Origin: Peptococcaceae bacterium
Lineage (GTDB): Bacteria; Bacillota; Peptococcia; Peptococcales; Peptococcaceae
Assembly (NCBI GenBank): GCA_017547685.1
Contig: JAFYPD010000063.1
Span: 1-38,812, forward strand
Reading direction: 5' to 3'
Length of the DNA stretch: 38,812 bases
The notes under the pieces were generated by a model that saw nothing but the letters and a program-made list of their open reading frames with translations, searched no databases and was not told where the DNA came from. Of the stretch, positions 7,634 to 16,066 are shown one piece after another; positions within the stretch are counted from its first letter, which is position 1, and every line of letters starts with the position of its first letter. The position numbers and the translations under genes are program-made.

Positions 7634-8686
7634 ATGTTGAATTTAGTGATGCAGGGGCCAAGAATGATTGCCATTCGTACCGGGCAGCAGGAAGCTATGA
7701 TGCAGTATCTGACAGGTCAGTTTACCTGCGAAACGATGGAAAAACTGGGGGCAGGCATCGACACAGCGAAAACGCACTGTGTACTCTGTGTTGTCAATGA
7801 GAATGGTGCCGCCGACAGCGTAAACTATCTGGCAGTGGAGCAGTCTGTAGAATATGTATTGTGTCATCTGATGAACCCGGAGGCGCAGCAGATGATTCAT
7901 GCGGTTCGGGCTCTGCCGCAGATTATTATTTTTAACAGTTTAGGGGAACAAAAACCTGTGGTAGATAAAATGCGGGCCGAATTGCAGTGCGAACGCACCG
8001 GGCTGGACGGTATGCTGCATCGGGAAAACAACGAAGGGGTTATCGTTGCATTCCTGATAGAAGATCAGCCGGGAAACCGGAAATTTTACGATGAAGTTCT
8101 GTTTGCCGATTATGATTATGCCAGCCTGATGGGGTATTTGCGCATTCACGCACCGCGTTATCTGGCAAAAGCGTTCGCGCCTGATGTGTGGCACATGGTG
8201 GATTTGCGCATCTTTGACCGCTATGAAGCCTACGATTTACAGTACAACCGTGTGACAGAGGCAATCAAAGCGCTGAAGCTGGGCTATATTGTAACAGAAA
8301 CCTGGAACCGGGAAGTCAGTATGTTTGCCGATCCGGTAGGTACCTATCATATCCGTCTGCTGACCTTTCTGAACCCGCTGGAACTGAAAAAGCTGCTCAT
8401 CGGGCTGGAGTACAGTCAGGGCGGCAGCCGTATTGTGGATCTGGATTTATTCTGGCATGGTAAAAAAATCTCGTGGAAAAATCTGCTGGACGATAAAGAA
8501 ATCCGAAAGAAAATCAAAAAAACAGCCAGCTTTTTCCCGAAATCCAGTTTCTTTGCTGTACAGAGTGAAAAATCGGAACTGATACTGTATTGCACCGAAG
8601 AAACAGCCGCGCGTATGCCGGAAACCACAAAAGAAATTCTGCTGCAGTATGAACAGCAGATTAACCAAAAAGCGAATGAACAATAA
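7634..8686 (+). CDS. Protein of unknown function, paired with SulP
   Basis: A 350-residue protein I do not recognise. It has no clear signal peptide or membrane segment, so it is probably cytoplasmic. The first about 100 residues contain many C, H and M residues and a beta-rich look; a lysine-rich stretch (KKISWKNLLDDKEIRKKIKK) lies near residue 280. No Walker, zinc-finger or nuclease motif is evident. It starts with ATG behind AGGGGG, the ribosome site overlapping the SulP stop, and is closed by hairpin repeat copy 2. The tight link suggests a role with the transporter, for instance as regulator or accessory protein, but this is only inference. Confidence 0.75.
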   Translation: MLNLVMQGPRMIAIRTGQQEAMMQYLTGQFTCETMEKLGAGIDTAKTHCVLCVVNENGAADSVNYLAVEQSVEYVLCHLMNPEAQQMIHAVRALPQIIIFNSLGEQKPVVDKMRAELQCERTGLDGMLHRENNEGVIVAFLIEDQPGNRKFYDEVLFADYDYASLMGYLRIHAPRYLAKAFAPDVWHMVDLRIFDRYEAYDLQYNRVTEAIKALKLGYIVTETWNREVSMFADPVGTYHIRLLTFLNPLELKKLLIGLEYSQGGSRIVDLDLFWHGKKISWKNLLDDKEIRKKIKKTASFFPKSSFFAVQSEKSELILYCTEETAARMPETTKEILLQYEQQINQKANEQ

Positions 8687-8689
8687 ATC

Positions 8690-8740
8690 AAACCCGCGCA
8701 TCTGCGGCTGAACGTATCAGCTGCGGTGCGCGGGTTTTTT
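8690..8740 (+). terminator. Hairpin repeat copy 2, acting as terminator
   Basis: Arms ACCCGCGCA / TGCGCGGGT and CTGCGGCTGA / TCAGCTGCGG around ACGTA, with one bulged T, followed by six T. It begins 3 bases after the stop of the unknown gene. Confidence 0.88.
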
Positions 8741-8781
8741 GCTGTGAAGATATATTATTTTTAAAAATTATGTTTTAAATT

Positions 8782-8801
8782 ATTATACTTTGAAGTATAA
8801 T
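8782..8801. promoter_or_regulatory. Perfect inverted repeat overlapping a -10 element
   Basis: ATTATACTT and AAGTATAAT are separated by TG. The right arm contains TATAAT (8796-8801), a likely -10 for the ATPase gene, with no good -35. The arrangement suggests a repressor operator, possibly autoregulatory. Confidence 0.45.
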
Positions 8802-8819
8802 AATTGCGAGGTGATAAAA

Positions 8820-10208
8820 ATGGACGTATTCGTTGACCGCGAGCAGGAATTGCAGTTTCTGGAAGAGGAATATACTCGCAGCGGTTCTTCGCTGATTATT
8901 TTATATGGCCGCAGACGTGTGGGGAAAACCGCACTGGCCAGCAGATTCATACAGGGAAAACCATCGCTGTATTTTTTAATGACCGAAGAGAGCGAACAGC
9001 AGAATCTGCGGGCATTTCAGAAGGCAGTGGCGGAACAGGCAAATCATCAGCTTCTGGCCAGTGCGGCGATTTCTGACTGGCAGCTGGTATTTGATGTATT
9101 GTGCCAGTCCATAACGGAAGAGAAATTTGTGCTGGTGCTGGATGAATTTCAGTATCTGGGTAAAGCAAACCCTGCCTTTCCGTCTGTGTTTCAGAAAATC
9201 TGGGATACGCTGCTGAACAGGCAGAATATCATGGTGATTTTATGCGGCTCTTTAATCTCGATGATGGAAAGCCAGACCCTGCAGTACAGCAGCCCGTTAT
9301 ACGGGCGGCGAACCGGTCAGATGAAACTGAAACAGATACCGTTTCGGTATTATCATCAGTTCTTTCCGGAAAAATCCCGGGAGGAGCTAATCTGTTATTA
9401 TGCAGTCACCGGCGGTGTGCCAAAATATATTGAGCTGTTTGATGCAGAGGCCGATATTTATCAGGCCATTGAGCGAAATATTTTATCGCGCTCCAGCTTT
9501 TTGTATGATGAACCGAATTTTCTGCTGCAGCGGGAGGTTGCCGAGGTGGGCAGCTATTTTTCCATCATCAAAACCATTGCAGCCGGAAACCAGAAGCTGT
9601 CTAAAATTGCCGGTGCGCTGGAACTGAAACAGACCGGCCTGACCCGCTACCTGAAAACATTAATCGATTTGGACATTCTGGAACGGGAAGTACCCGTTAC
9701 AGAGGAAAACCCGGAAAAGAGCAAGCGGGGGCTGTATAAAATCAGAGATAACTTTATGCTGTTCTGGTTTCGGTTTGTGTATTCCAACCTGAGCCTGATT
9801 GAATCAGGGCATACGGAACTGGCCATGAAAAAAATCCGGGCTAGTCTGGTCGACAGCCATATCAGCTATGTGTATGAGGATATCTGCCTGGAAACCATGT
9901 GGCAACTGAATGGAGCGGATGCATGGCCATTCACCTTTGACCGGGCAGGCCGATGGTGGAACAGCGACACCGAGATTGATATTGTGGCCTACGACAGCAC
10001 CGGGCAGGACATGATTTTTGGCGAGTGCAAATACTGGGAAGGGCCGGTTGGGTTGAATGTATTACAGGCGTTAGAAGAAAAAGCAAATCAGGTGGAATGG
10101 AAAAAAGAAAACAGGCGGCAATGGTATGTGCTGTTTTCTGTTCACGGCTTTACAGAAGAACTGCAGCGCCTGGCAGAACAGCGAGAAGATGTACAGCTGT
10201 ATTCCTGA
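8820..10208 (+). CDS. ATPase with C-terminal DUF234 nuclease-like domain
   Basis: A 462-residue protein of the ATPase_2/DUF234 type. The P-loop is YGRRRVGKTAL near residue 30, Walker B is LVLDEFQYL near residue 105, and CGSLISMM and YGRRTGQ are family features. A helix-turn-helix-like part near residue 260 (KIAGALELKQTGLTRYLKTL) precedes the DUF234 region. Its end, TEIDIVAYDSTGQDMIFGECKYW, has the D...ECK spacing of PD-(D/E)XK nuclease folds. Such ATPases are widespread in archaea and anaerobes and of uncertain function. The ATG at 8820 has GAGGTG 6 bases upstream; a TTG at 8790 has none. It is a single-gene unit between two copies of the hairpin repeat. Confidence 0.86.
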   Translation: MDVFVDREQELQFLEEEYTRSGSSLIILYGRRRVGKTALASRFIQGKPSLYFLMTEESEQQNLRAFQKAVAEQANHQLLASAAISDWQLVFDVLCQSITEEKFVLVLDEFQYLGKANPAFPSVFQKIWDTLLNRQNIMVILCGSLISMMESQTLQYSSPLYGRRTGQMKLKQIPFRYYHQFFPEKSREELICYYAVTGGVPKYIELFDAEADIYQAIERNILSRSSFLYDEPNFLLQREVAEVGSYFSIIKTIAAGNQKLSKIAGALELKQTGLTRYLKTLIDLDILEREVPVTEENPEKSKRGLYKIRDNFMLFWFRFVYSNLSLIESGHTELAMKKIRASLVDSHISYVYEDICLETMWQLNGADAWPFTFDRAGRWWNSDTEIDIVAYDSTGQDMIFGECKYWEGPVGLNVLQALEEKANQVEWKKENRRQWYVLFSVHGFTEELQRLAEQREDVQLYS

Positions 10209-10223
10209 AAAAAGCATATTGAC

Positions 10224-10276
10224 AAAACCCCGCGCATCTGCGGCTGAGCGTATCAGCAGCGGTGCGCGGGGTTTTT
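10224..10276. terminator. Hairpin repeat copy 3, acting as terminator
   Basis: The outer stem ACCCCGCGCA / TGCGCGGGGT is one pair longer than in other copies; the inner right arm is TCAGCAGCGG, giving one mismatch. It lies between converging genes (ATPase + and LysR -) and has T-rich flanks on both strands. Confidence 0.87.
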
Positions 10277-10282
10277 GTGCGG

Positions 10283-11173
10283 TTAAATCTGATTCAGCAG
10301 ACTGAGGAAAAAGTCTAATTTTTCCTGCGGGATATCTTTGTGATAAAGGGCAGCCAGTACAAATTTTGGCGCATTTTTAATGCTGATGGTACGGTAATTT
10401 GCAGTATTTGGATTTTGTAACTGTTTAAAAGATGGATAAAAGGTAGCCCCGAGGCTGTCTGCAATCAGGGAGGAACTCATATCCATACCAGAAGCAGTAA
10501 AGCGAATATGGGGTTCTCCATACTTACGCAGAGCGGACATTAAGTCATTTTGAAAAGACTGTTCTTCTGATACCTCAGTTATGATTAATGGAACCTGTAA
10601 CAGTTCTTTTATCGAAACACTTTTTACTTCGGCCGGGAAAAAAGGAGCGTCCGGGCTCATGGCCAGATACGTTTTGCTTTTATCCAGAACAATCATTTGT
10701 AACTGTTTATCGAACAGCCGCGTTTCATTGAAAATACCCAATACGAAGCTGTCCGGATGATTCAATAATATTTCATCTGGTGATGCATTGCCAATCGTAT
10801 AGGCATTAAACTTCCCTTCCGGATACTGTTCATAATAGTTTTTTACCAATGCTGGTGTGATAGAGGAATTGAGTGCCAGTGTGGAATAAACAGATATCTC
10901 AGCCGGAATTTCCGGTCTGTTTCTGGTGAGATGCTCAATCTCATCAAAAAAAGCGAACCCTTTCTGTGCTAATTGCACCACAATTTCGCCCTGGCGGGTT
11001 AAGGTGACGCCGTCGTGGTTCCGATTTAATAATAAAAACCCTAAGTCTTTTTCCAGATTTTTAATCGCTGTAGAAAGGGCAGGACGGGTCATGTGCAGTT
11101 TTTCCGCTGCCAGCGTAAAAGACTGAGCCGAACTGACTTCCAGCAGATAGTAGAGCGCTGCGTAATTCAACAT
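10283..11173 (-). CDS. LysR-family transcriptional regulator
   Basis: A 296-residue regulator. The N-terminal winged helix-turn-helix is clear: QSFTLAAEKLHMTRPALSTAIKNLEKDLG, then LLNR...VTLTRQGE. The C-terminal about 200 residues form the ligand-binding domain. I use the ATG at 11173, with AGGAG 9 bases upstream; the TTG at 11182 abuts that site. It is divergent from the SLC13 permease across 364 bases full of short repeats, the classic arrangement in which a LysR protein controls its neighbour and itself. The likely inducer is the anion, or its breakdown product, handled by the permease and phosphodiesterase. The promoter is at 11233-11261. Confidence 0.93.
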   Translation of the reverse strand: MLNYAALYYLLEVSSAQSFTLAAEKLHMTRPALSTAIKNLEKDLGFLLLNRNHDGVTLTRQGEIVVQLAQKGFAFFDEIEHLTRNRPEIPAEISVYSTLALNSSITPALVKNYYEQYPEGKFNAYTIGNASPDEILLNHPDSFVLGIFNETRLFDKQLQMIVLDKSKTYLAMSPDAPFFPAEVKSVSIKELLQVPLIITEVSEEQSFQNDLMSALRKYGEPHIRFTASGMDMSSSLIADSLGATFYPSFKQLQNPNTANYRTISIKNAPKFVLAALYHKDIPQEKLDFFLSLLNQI

Positions 11174-11232
11174 AACAAACAACTCCTGATGCAGATAAGA
11201 TATGGGCGGATACGATACAATTGGTTACTTTT

Positions 11233-11261
11233 ATACTAATCAAAAGAAGTATTCCTGTCAA
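11233..11261 (-). promoter_or_regulatory. Promoter of the LysR gene
   Basis: On the minus strand TTGACA (11256-11261), 17 bases, TAGTAT (11233-11238). Transcription would begin about 50 bases before the ATG. Confidence 0.6.
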
Positions 11262-11280
11262 TTATCGGTCAGTAAAATAC

Positions 11281-11508
11281 TTTTACGTTTCTGGCGGGAG
11301 GCGTAAAAAATGTGAACGGGTGCTGGCTGAACGGGCTTTTATACAGACGTAATTTTTTTTTACGGAACCGCAAAGTACGGTAAAATATATAAGCTTTTCA
11401 AATGAAAATAAAAAGTGTATCTTATAGACATGAAGGCTGGCCGACTAAAACAGAATTTTTTGTCAATATTTGATAAAGGAAACGTAATGATGCACACGTA
11501 ATGATGCA
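11281..11508. promoter_or_regulatory. LysR-SLC13 intergenic control region with CGTAA repeats
   Basis: This stretch (gene-free 11174-11537) holds repeated CGTAA/TTACG elements: TTTTACG (11281) facing CGTAAAA (11302), CGTAA (11348) facing TTACG (11360), and two copies of ACGTAATGATGCA (11482-11494 and 11496-11508). A further palindrome, TTTTCA-AA-TGAAAA, lies at 11395-11408. A possible permease promoter is TTGTCA (11460-11465), 17 bases, CGTAAT (11483-11488), its -10 inside the first tandem copy. These are candidate LysR-binding sites. Confidence 0.5.
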
Positions 11509-11537
11509 AGTGAATAATTGAAAGGTGATGAAAGAAT

Positions 11538-13007
11538 ATGGAAGCGAAAAAAAACCAAAAACAACCAAAAACAATGACATATTGGATTAACACCGCTATT
11601 GTTTTATTCTGCTTCTTTGGATTTGGGCTATTGCCTGATTTCGGTTTAGGCTACGCTGGTATGCGGGCTGTAGGTATTTTCTTAGGTTTATTATGGGGCT
11701 GGATTACTGTTGAATTCGGCTGGGTATCCATTTTAGGGATTATCGCAATGGGTACCACTGGCGCGATGGATATTGCAACTTCATTCTCTACAGCATTTCT
11801 GTCCACAACCTTCTTCCAGATGGTATTTCCAATGATTTTGCTGGCTTATTTAGGTCAGTCCGGGTTCTCCGAATGGATTGCATATAAAATGCTGTCTTTA
11901 AAAGTGTTACGCGGTCATCCGTGGAGAATCACAGCTATGATTTTCCTGACAGCTGCGGTATTATGTTTCTTCGTAACCACATTCCCAATGATTTTCCTGA
12001 TGTGGGCACTGTTCCTAGGTATTGCAGAAGTTGCCGGTTACCAGAAAGGTGACAAATACGTTGGCTATGTGATGTGTACCATCGTTATGCTGCAGACCGT
12101 TATTTCTGGGTCTGTGCCATGGAGTTTCTATTCTGTAACCTTACACTCTCTGATGGCAAACTCGCTGAATGGGTATGCATTCCCATTTATGCAGGTACTG
12201 TTCTTAGGGATTGTTGGTGAGTTATTAACAGTTGTAATTGCATTAATTATCGGTAAGTTTATCTTACGTGTTGATGTAAGTAAAATGAAAGAAATGCCGG
12301 AAGAATTTTATGAAAAAGCAAAAACTATCAAATTATCTGTTGATGGTAAAGTAGCGTTTGGTGTTATGATTGCGCTGATTGTTCTGCTGGGTATTCCAAG
12401 CTTCCTGCCAGATCTGCCAATCTCTCCATTCCTGAGTGGTCTGGGTCTGCACGGTGTTTCGGCTCTGCTGTTAGGTGTATTACTGTTACTGCGTAAAAAA
12501 GATGGTACACCATTTACAAAAACCGATAAATTGGCTCAGGTTGGTTTAACATGGGATATCGTGCTGTTGGTAACATCTACTCTGTCCCTGTCCGCACTAA
12601 TGCAAACTGAACAGGTAGCAATTATTCCAAAAGTAACCGGTTTCCTGATTCCAATCGTATCTCAGATGTCTCCAGTTGCGTTTATAGTAGTAACACTGGT
12701 ATTGTTCTGGTTGGTTACTCAGGTAACTCACAACTTCGTAATTGTACTGACACTGGTTGGTGCGTTAGCAGGTGTATGTGCCGGTATGGGTATTAATCCT
12801 TGGGTATTCGGCTGGCTATTCATGTGCGGTATGAGCTTTGCTTACTGCACACCGGCGGCATCTTCTCCAGGCGCGTTAATGTATGCACATGAATGGATTA
12901 ACAAAAAAGATGCATACATCAATGGCATCCTGTTCTCCGCAGTTGGTATGGTAATCTTCATGGTGGTTATGATTCCGCTGGCATTTATGGTATTTGGTAC
13001 AATCTAA
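11538..13007 (+). CDS. SLC13/DASS-family anion permease
   Basis: A 489-residue inner-membrane transporter with about 12 hydrophobic segments and a short charged N terminus. The sequence CTPAASSPGALMYAHEW near residue 440 fits the conserved DASS position usually written as (L)PVATPPNAI, and QVTHNFVIVLTLVGAL is a further half-site. Members move di- and tricarboxylates, sulfate or phosphate, usually with sodium. The canonical SNT triplets are not obvious, so the substrate may be unusual. AAAGGTGATG precedes the ATG. The phosphodiesterase gene follows after 145 bases with a hairpin but no T-run, so the two are probably one transcript under the divergent LysR regulator. Confidence 0.87.
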   Translation: MEAKKNQKQPKTMTYWINTAIVLFCFFGFGLLPDFGLGYAGMRAVGIFLGLLWGWITVEFGWVSILGIIAMGTTGAMDIATSFSTAFLSTTFFQMVFPMILLAYLGQSGFSEWIAYKMLSLKVLRGHPWRITAMIFLTAAVLCFFVTTFPMIFLMWALFLGIAEVAGYQKGDKYVGYVMCTIVMLQTVISGSVPWSFYSVTLHSLMANSLNGYAFPFMQVLFLGIVGELLTVVIALIIGKFILRVDVSKMKEMPEEFYEKAKTIKLSVDGKVAFGVMIALIVLLGIPSFLPDLPISPFLSGLGLHGVSALLLGVLLLLRKKDGTPFTKTDKLAQVGLTWDIVLLVTSTLSLSALMQTEQVAIIPKVTGFLIPIVSQMSPVAFIVVTLVLFWLVTQVTHNFVIVLTLVGALAGVCAGMGINPWVFGWLFMCGMSFAYCTPAASSPGALMYAHEWINKKDAYINGILFSAVGMVIFMVVMIPLAFMVFGTI

Positions 13008-13048
13008 ATTAAAAATCTGCAGTGAAAAAACTTCATGTTATTTTTTAA

Positions 13049-13098
13049 AATCAGGCTGTGGCGCAGACTGTGGCGCAGAATTGTGTTGCAGCCTGATT
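13049..13098 (+). other. Hairpin and tandem repeat between permease and hydrolase
   Basis: AATCAGGCTG (13049-13058) and CAGCCTGATT (13089-13098) form a perfect 10-bp stem. Inside, CTGTGGCGCAGA occurs twice in tandem (13056-13067, 13068-13079). No T-run follows, so it is not a standard terminator; it may process or stabilise the mRNA. Confidence 0.55.
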
Positions 13099-13152
13099 AT
13101 GAAATTAAATATTGTTGAGTAGATTTTAAATTTTTAGAGGAGGAATTTTCAA

Positions 13153-15195
13153 ATGACAATTAGAAAACAGTTATCCAGTAAAGTATTCATTCTTGGCGTT
13201 GACGGGTTAGACCCGCGCTTCAGCCTGAAAATGCTACGGGAAGGTAAAATGCCGAACCTGCAGAAGTACATCGACCGCGGCGCCTGCCGGGAAGACCTGG
13301 AACTGATGGGCGGTCACCCAACGGTAACCCCTCCAATGTGGGCAACCCTGGCTTGTGGCTGCTATGCAAACGTACACGGTATCACCGCATTTAACCGTCA
13401 GGGTTCCGACCTGGACAGAACCGTGGCCAACTTTGACTCCCGCGGCTGTAAAGCAGAACCGCTGTGGAATGTACTGGCAGACCAGGGCATCAAAACACTG
13501 GTGATGCACTGGCCGGGGAACGCATGGCCTCCAACCAGCACCAGCGAAAACCTGTACGTATGCGATGGCTCCACACCCGGCTGCCTGGGCATGGGGATGG
13601 CTACCGTAGCCAATGAATTTATGGTAGTGGCTGATACTAAAATTGAAACCGTTACCTTCGCCCCATCTGCAACAGCAGATTTAGACCGTGCCTGTGTTGT
13701 AAAAGCGGAAGATTTTGAAGATGGTGGCAACAATATGACCGATGGCCTGAAAGCAACCAAAGAAAAAGGCCAGTACATCATGGAATGGAAAGAAGGGATG
13801 GGCGGCGTTTGCCTGGACGACCGATTCAGTCTGGGTTTGTCTCCGGTTAAAGATGCTCCAAATGGCTGGGCAAATGCTCCGGAAGGTGCAAAAGAGTTTA
13901 CCCTGCTGTTAAGCAAAGGGTTACATCGCCGTCCAGGGTTAATCCTGAAAAATGCAGAGGGCAAATACGATAAAGTTGCGCTGTATAAATCAAAAAAAGA
14001 TGCAGAACCATTTGTAGTGCTGGAAAAAGGCATCATGAAAGGTCAGATTTACGACAAAGCGGTATCGGCTTCCGGCGAACACAAAGATGCAAGTTACAAC
14101 ATGAAACTGCTGGATATCAAAGAAGACGGTTCCCATATCGAAGTATTTATCTCTCACGGTATCGATATGCATGCCGATTACATCTTCCAGCCAAAAGAAC
14201 TATTCTATGAACTGACTGAAAATGTTGGCCACATTGCACCTGGCTCTGTAATCGGGAACCACGACCCGAAAATTGTTACCGACTGTATGCTGGATGTGTG
14301 GAACCTGGCTGCAAGATGGCAGGCAGATGCAATCCATTACATGATTGAGAAAAAAGGCGTGGAAGCAATCTTCTCCCACTTCCACAACGTGGATATGCAG
14401 GAACACCGCTTTATCCGCTTTATGAGTGAAGGCGATAAAGAATACAAAGAAGAATTCGGTGCCGGCCCTGTAGAACAGTACCAGAAATTCCTGGAAGACG
14501 TATATGTACAGACCGATAACTATCTGGGTGAATTCCTGCATCTATTAGATGAAGGCTGGACTGTTATCATCACATCCGACCACGCACAGGTTTGCCCTCC
14601 ACACAGAAGTCCGATGTTAGGCGATATGAGTGTCAATATCGGCGTTATGGAGGAACTGGGCTACACCGTTCTGAAACGGGATGAAAACGGCAATAAACTG
14701 CGTGAAATGGACTGGGAAAAAACCAGAGCCGTTGCGTGCCGTGAATGCAACATCTACATCAACCTGAAAGGCCGTGACCCGCACGGTATTGTAGAACCGG
14801 AAGACAAATATCAGCTGGAAGAACAGATTATGACCGACCTGTACGGTTATAAAGATGCAAAAACAGGCCACAGAATTGTTGCTCTGGCTCTGCGCAACAA
14901 AGACGCCAAACTGTTAGGTTATGGTGGTCCGGAATGCGGTGACATCTGCTACTGGATTGCAGAAGGCTATAACATTGACCATGCCGACGGTTTATCCACC
15001 ACATACGGTGACTGCGAAACATCCTTAAGCCCGATTTTTGTAGCAGCTGGCGCTGGTATCAAAGAAGGCTACAAAACAGAACGTTATATTCGTCAGGTAG
15101 ACGTGGCTCCTACCATGGCTGCGCTGATGAATGTAAGAATGCCGGCCGACTGTGAAGGTGCTCCGGTATACCAGATTTTCAACGAAGAATTCTAA
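13153..15195 (+). CDS. Type I phosphodiesterase / nucleotide pyrophosphatase family protein
   Basis: A 680-residue hydrolase of the alkaline phosphatase superfamily. D17 in GVDGLD is a metal ligand, T59 in HPTVTPPMWATLACG is the probable nucleophile, and FHNVDMQEHRF, TSDHAQ and a late His near YNIDHADG supply the rest of a two-zinc site. No signal peptide is seen, so it should act in the cytoplasm on a phosphate ester, phosphonate or related compound. An insert of about 250 residues (roughly 145-390) between the nucleophile and the second metal cluster makes it longer than typical 400-500 residue members. AGAGGAGG precedes the ATG. It shares its unit with the SLC13 permease and probably hydrolyses what that imports. 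The exact substrate is unknown. Confidence 0.87.
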   Translation: MTIRKQLSSKVFILGVDGLDPRFSLKMLREGKMPNLQKYIDRGACREDLELMGGHPTVTPPMWATLACGCYANVHGITAFNRQGSDLDRTVANFDSRGCKAEPLWNVLADQGIKTLVMHWPGNAWPPTSTSENLYVCDGSTPGCLGMGMATVANEFMVVADTKIETVTFAPSATADLDRACVVKAEDFEDGGNNMTDGLKATKEKGQYIMEWKEGMGGVCLDDRFSLGLSPVKDAPNGWANAPEGAKEFTLLLSKGLHRRPGLILKNAEGKYDKVALYKSKKDAEPFVVLEKGIMKGQIYDKAVSASGEHKDASYNMKLLDIKEDGSHIEVFISHGIDMHADYIFQPKELFYELTENVGHIAPGSVIGNHDPKIVTDCMLDVWNLAARWQADAIHYMIEKKGVEAIFSHFHNVDMQEHRFIRFMSEGDKEYKEEFGAGPVEQYQKFLEDVYVQTDNYLGEFLHLLDEGWTVIITSDHAQVCPPHRSPMLGDMSVNIGVMEELGYTVLKRDENGNKLREMDWEKTRAVACRECNIYINLKGRDPHGIVEPEDKYQLEEQIMTDLYGYKDAKTGHRIVALALRNKDAKLLGYGGPECGDICYWIAEGYNIDHADGLSTTYGDCETSLSPIFVAAGAGIKEGYKTERYIRQVDVAPTMAALMNVRMPADCEGAPVYQIFNEEF

Positions 15196-15248
15196 GATTG
15201 TATATTGATATTGTTAGAAGCTGCATGTGAGTTTCTATTACACCTAAA

Positions 15249-15278
15249 GCGGAGCAGCGAAGATTGCTCCGCGTTTTT
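15249..15278 (+). terminator. Terminator after the phosphodiesterase
   Basis: GCGGAGCA (15249-15256) pairs perfectly with TGCTCCGC (15265-15272), then G and five T. Confidence 0.88.
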
Positions 15279-15367
15279 ACATAGCGGCACTGGTTTGCCG
15301 TGCCGATATAAACCTGTCAAAAAAACATAATTGTAATGAAAATGAAAACATGTATTTAAGTCAAACC

Positions 15368-15492
15368 GGAGATTCTTCGGCCTGCGGCCTCAGAATGACA
15401 AGAAAGGGTTTCGGAATGGCATCTGGAAACGCTGTCACCCTGAGAAGTGACGTTCTGAGAAGCTGTCATTCTGAGCGCAGCGAAGGAACTCT
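15368..15492. repeat. Intergenic inverted-repeat element
   Basis: Arm 1 (15368-15400) ends in CTCAGAATGACA; arm 2 (15464-15492) begins TGTCATTCTGAG. The arms share the pattern AGAATGACA / TTC(G)GC and are inverted; between them partial copies occur (GCTGTCACCCTGAG, GTTCTGAGAAGC). The core resembles a dispersed 'TGTCATTCTGAGCG..GCGAAG' repeat found in intergenic regions of many bacteria. The rest of the 349-base spacer (15196-15544) holds a terminator and a small GGCAC/GTGCC hairpin, and no gene. Confidence 0.6.
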
Positions 15493-15544
15493 AGTGATGC
15501 AGAGAGTAATGGAAAGAACGTAATTTACAAGGAGGCAGAATACC

Positions 15545-16066
15545 ATGTCAGAAGAAAGAAAACTGAATGCACAGGATTTTGAAAAAAAACACAAAGAAAA
15601 TGAACGATTACAGGAGCTGAAAATCCGCACCAAAAACTGTTGCTGCCGTTACTGCGGAGGCGATTTAAAACTGCGCCGTATCCTGTACGGCAATGTAAAA
15701 GAAGGCCGTGTGGAAATTTTCTGCAACGAATGCGACCGTATCGAATACGGCGTCAATAAAGAAATCTACCATGTGGCAAAATATTTTGAAGACGAGTTTC
15801 AGCTGAATCTCTACCCAGAAAACGATGACTCCGCCAAAACCTATCAGATGAATGTGGCCAAACTCTGCGACATTATGGCGTGGGGCTGCAAAAATCTGGG
15901 GTTGTTAGAGTATGACGGCTTTAAAGTGCCGGTGGATATCTCCCAATCTATTCTGGGCGAGGAAGTTATCCTGTACGATATGGATTTAGACGAAGATGTG
16001 GAAATTATTGATATGGATGAGGACGCCATCTTTGGCCGCAAAACGGGGGGAGCATCATGTCTGTAG
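15545..16066 (+). CDS. Zinc-ribbon protein of unknown function
   Basis: A 173-residue cytoplasmic protein. Residues 33-65 contain CCCRYCGG and, about 25 residues on, FCNECDR: two CxxC pairs that should bind zinc, like a zinc ribbon. The C-terminal third is strongly acidic (YDMDLDEDVEIIDMDEDAIFG). AAGGAGG lies 8 bases before the ATG. Its last 10 bases overlap the start of an ABC ATPase, so translation is coupled. I do not recognise the family. The zinc ribbon and acidic tail could mediate protein or nucleic-acid contacts, perhaps with the ATPase; this is inference from arrangement. Confidence 0.75.
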   Translation: MSEERKLNAQDFEKKHKENERLQELKIRTKNCCCRYCGGDLKLRRILYGNVKEGRVEIFCNECDRIEYGVNKEIYHVAKYFEDEFQLNLYPENDDSAKTYQMNVAKLCDIMAWGCKNLGLLEYDGFKVPVDISQSILGEEVILYDMDLDEDVEIIDMDEDAIFGRKTGGASCL

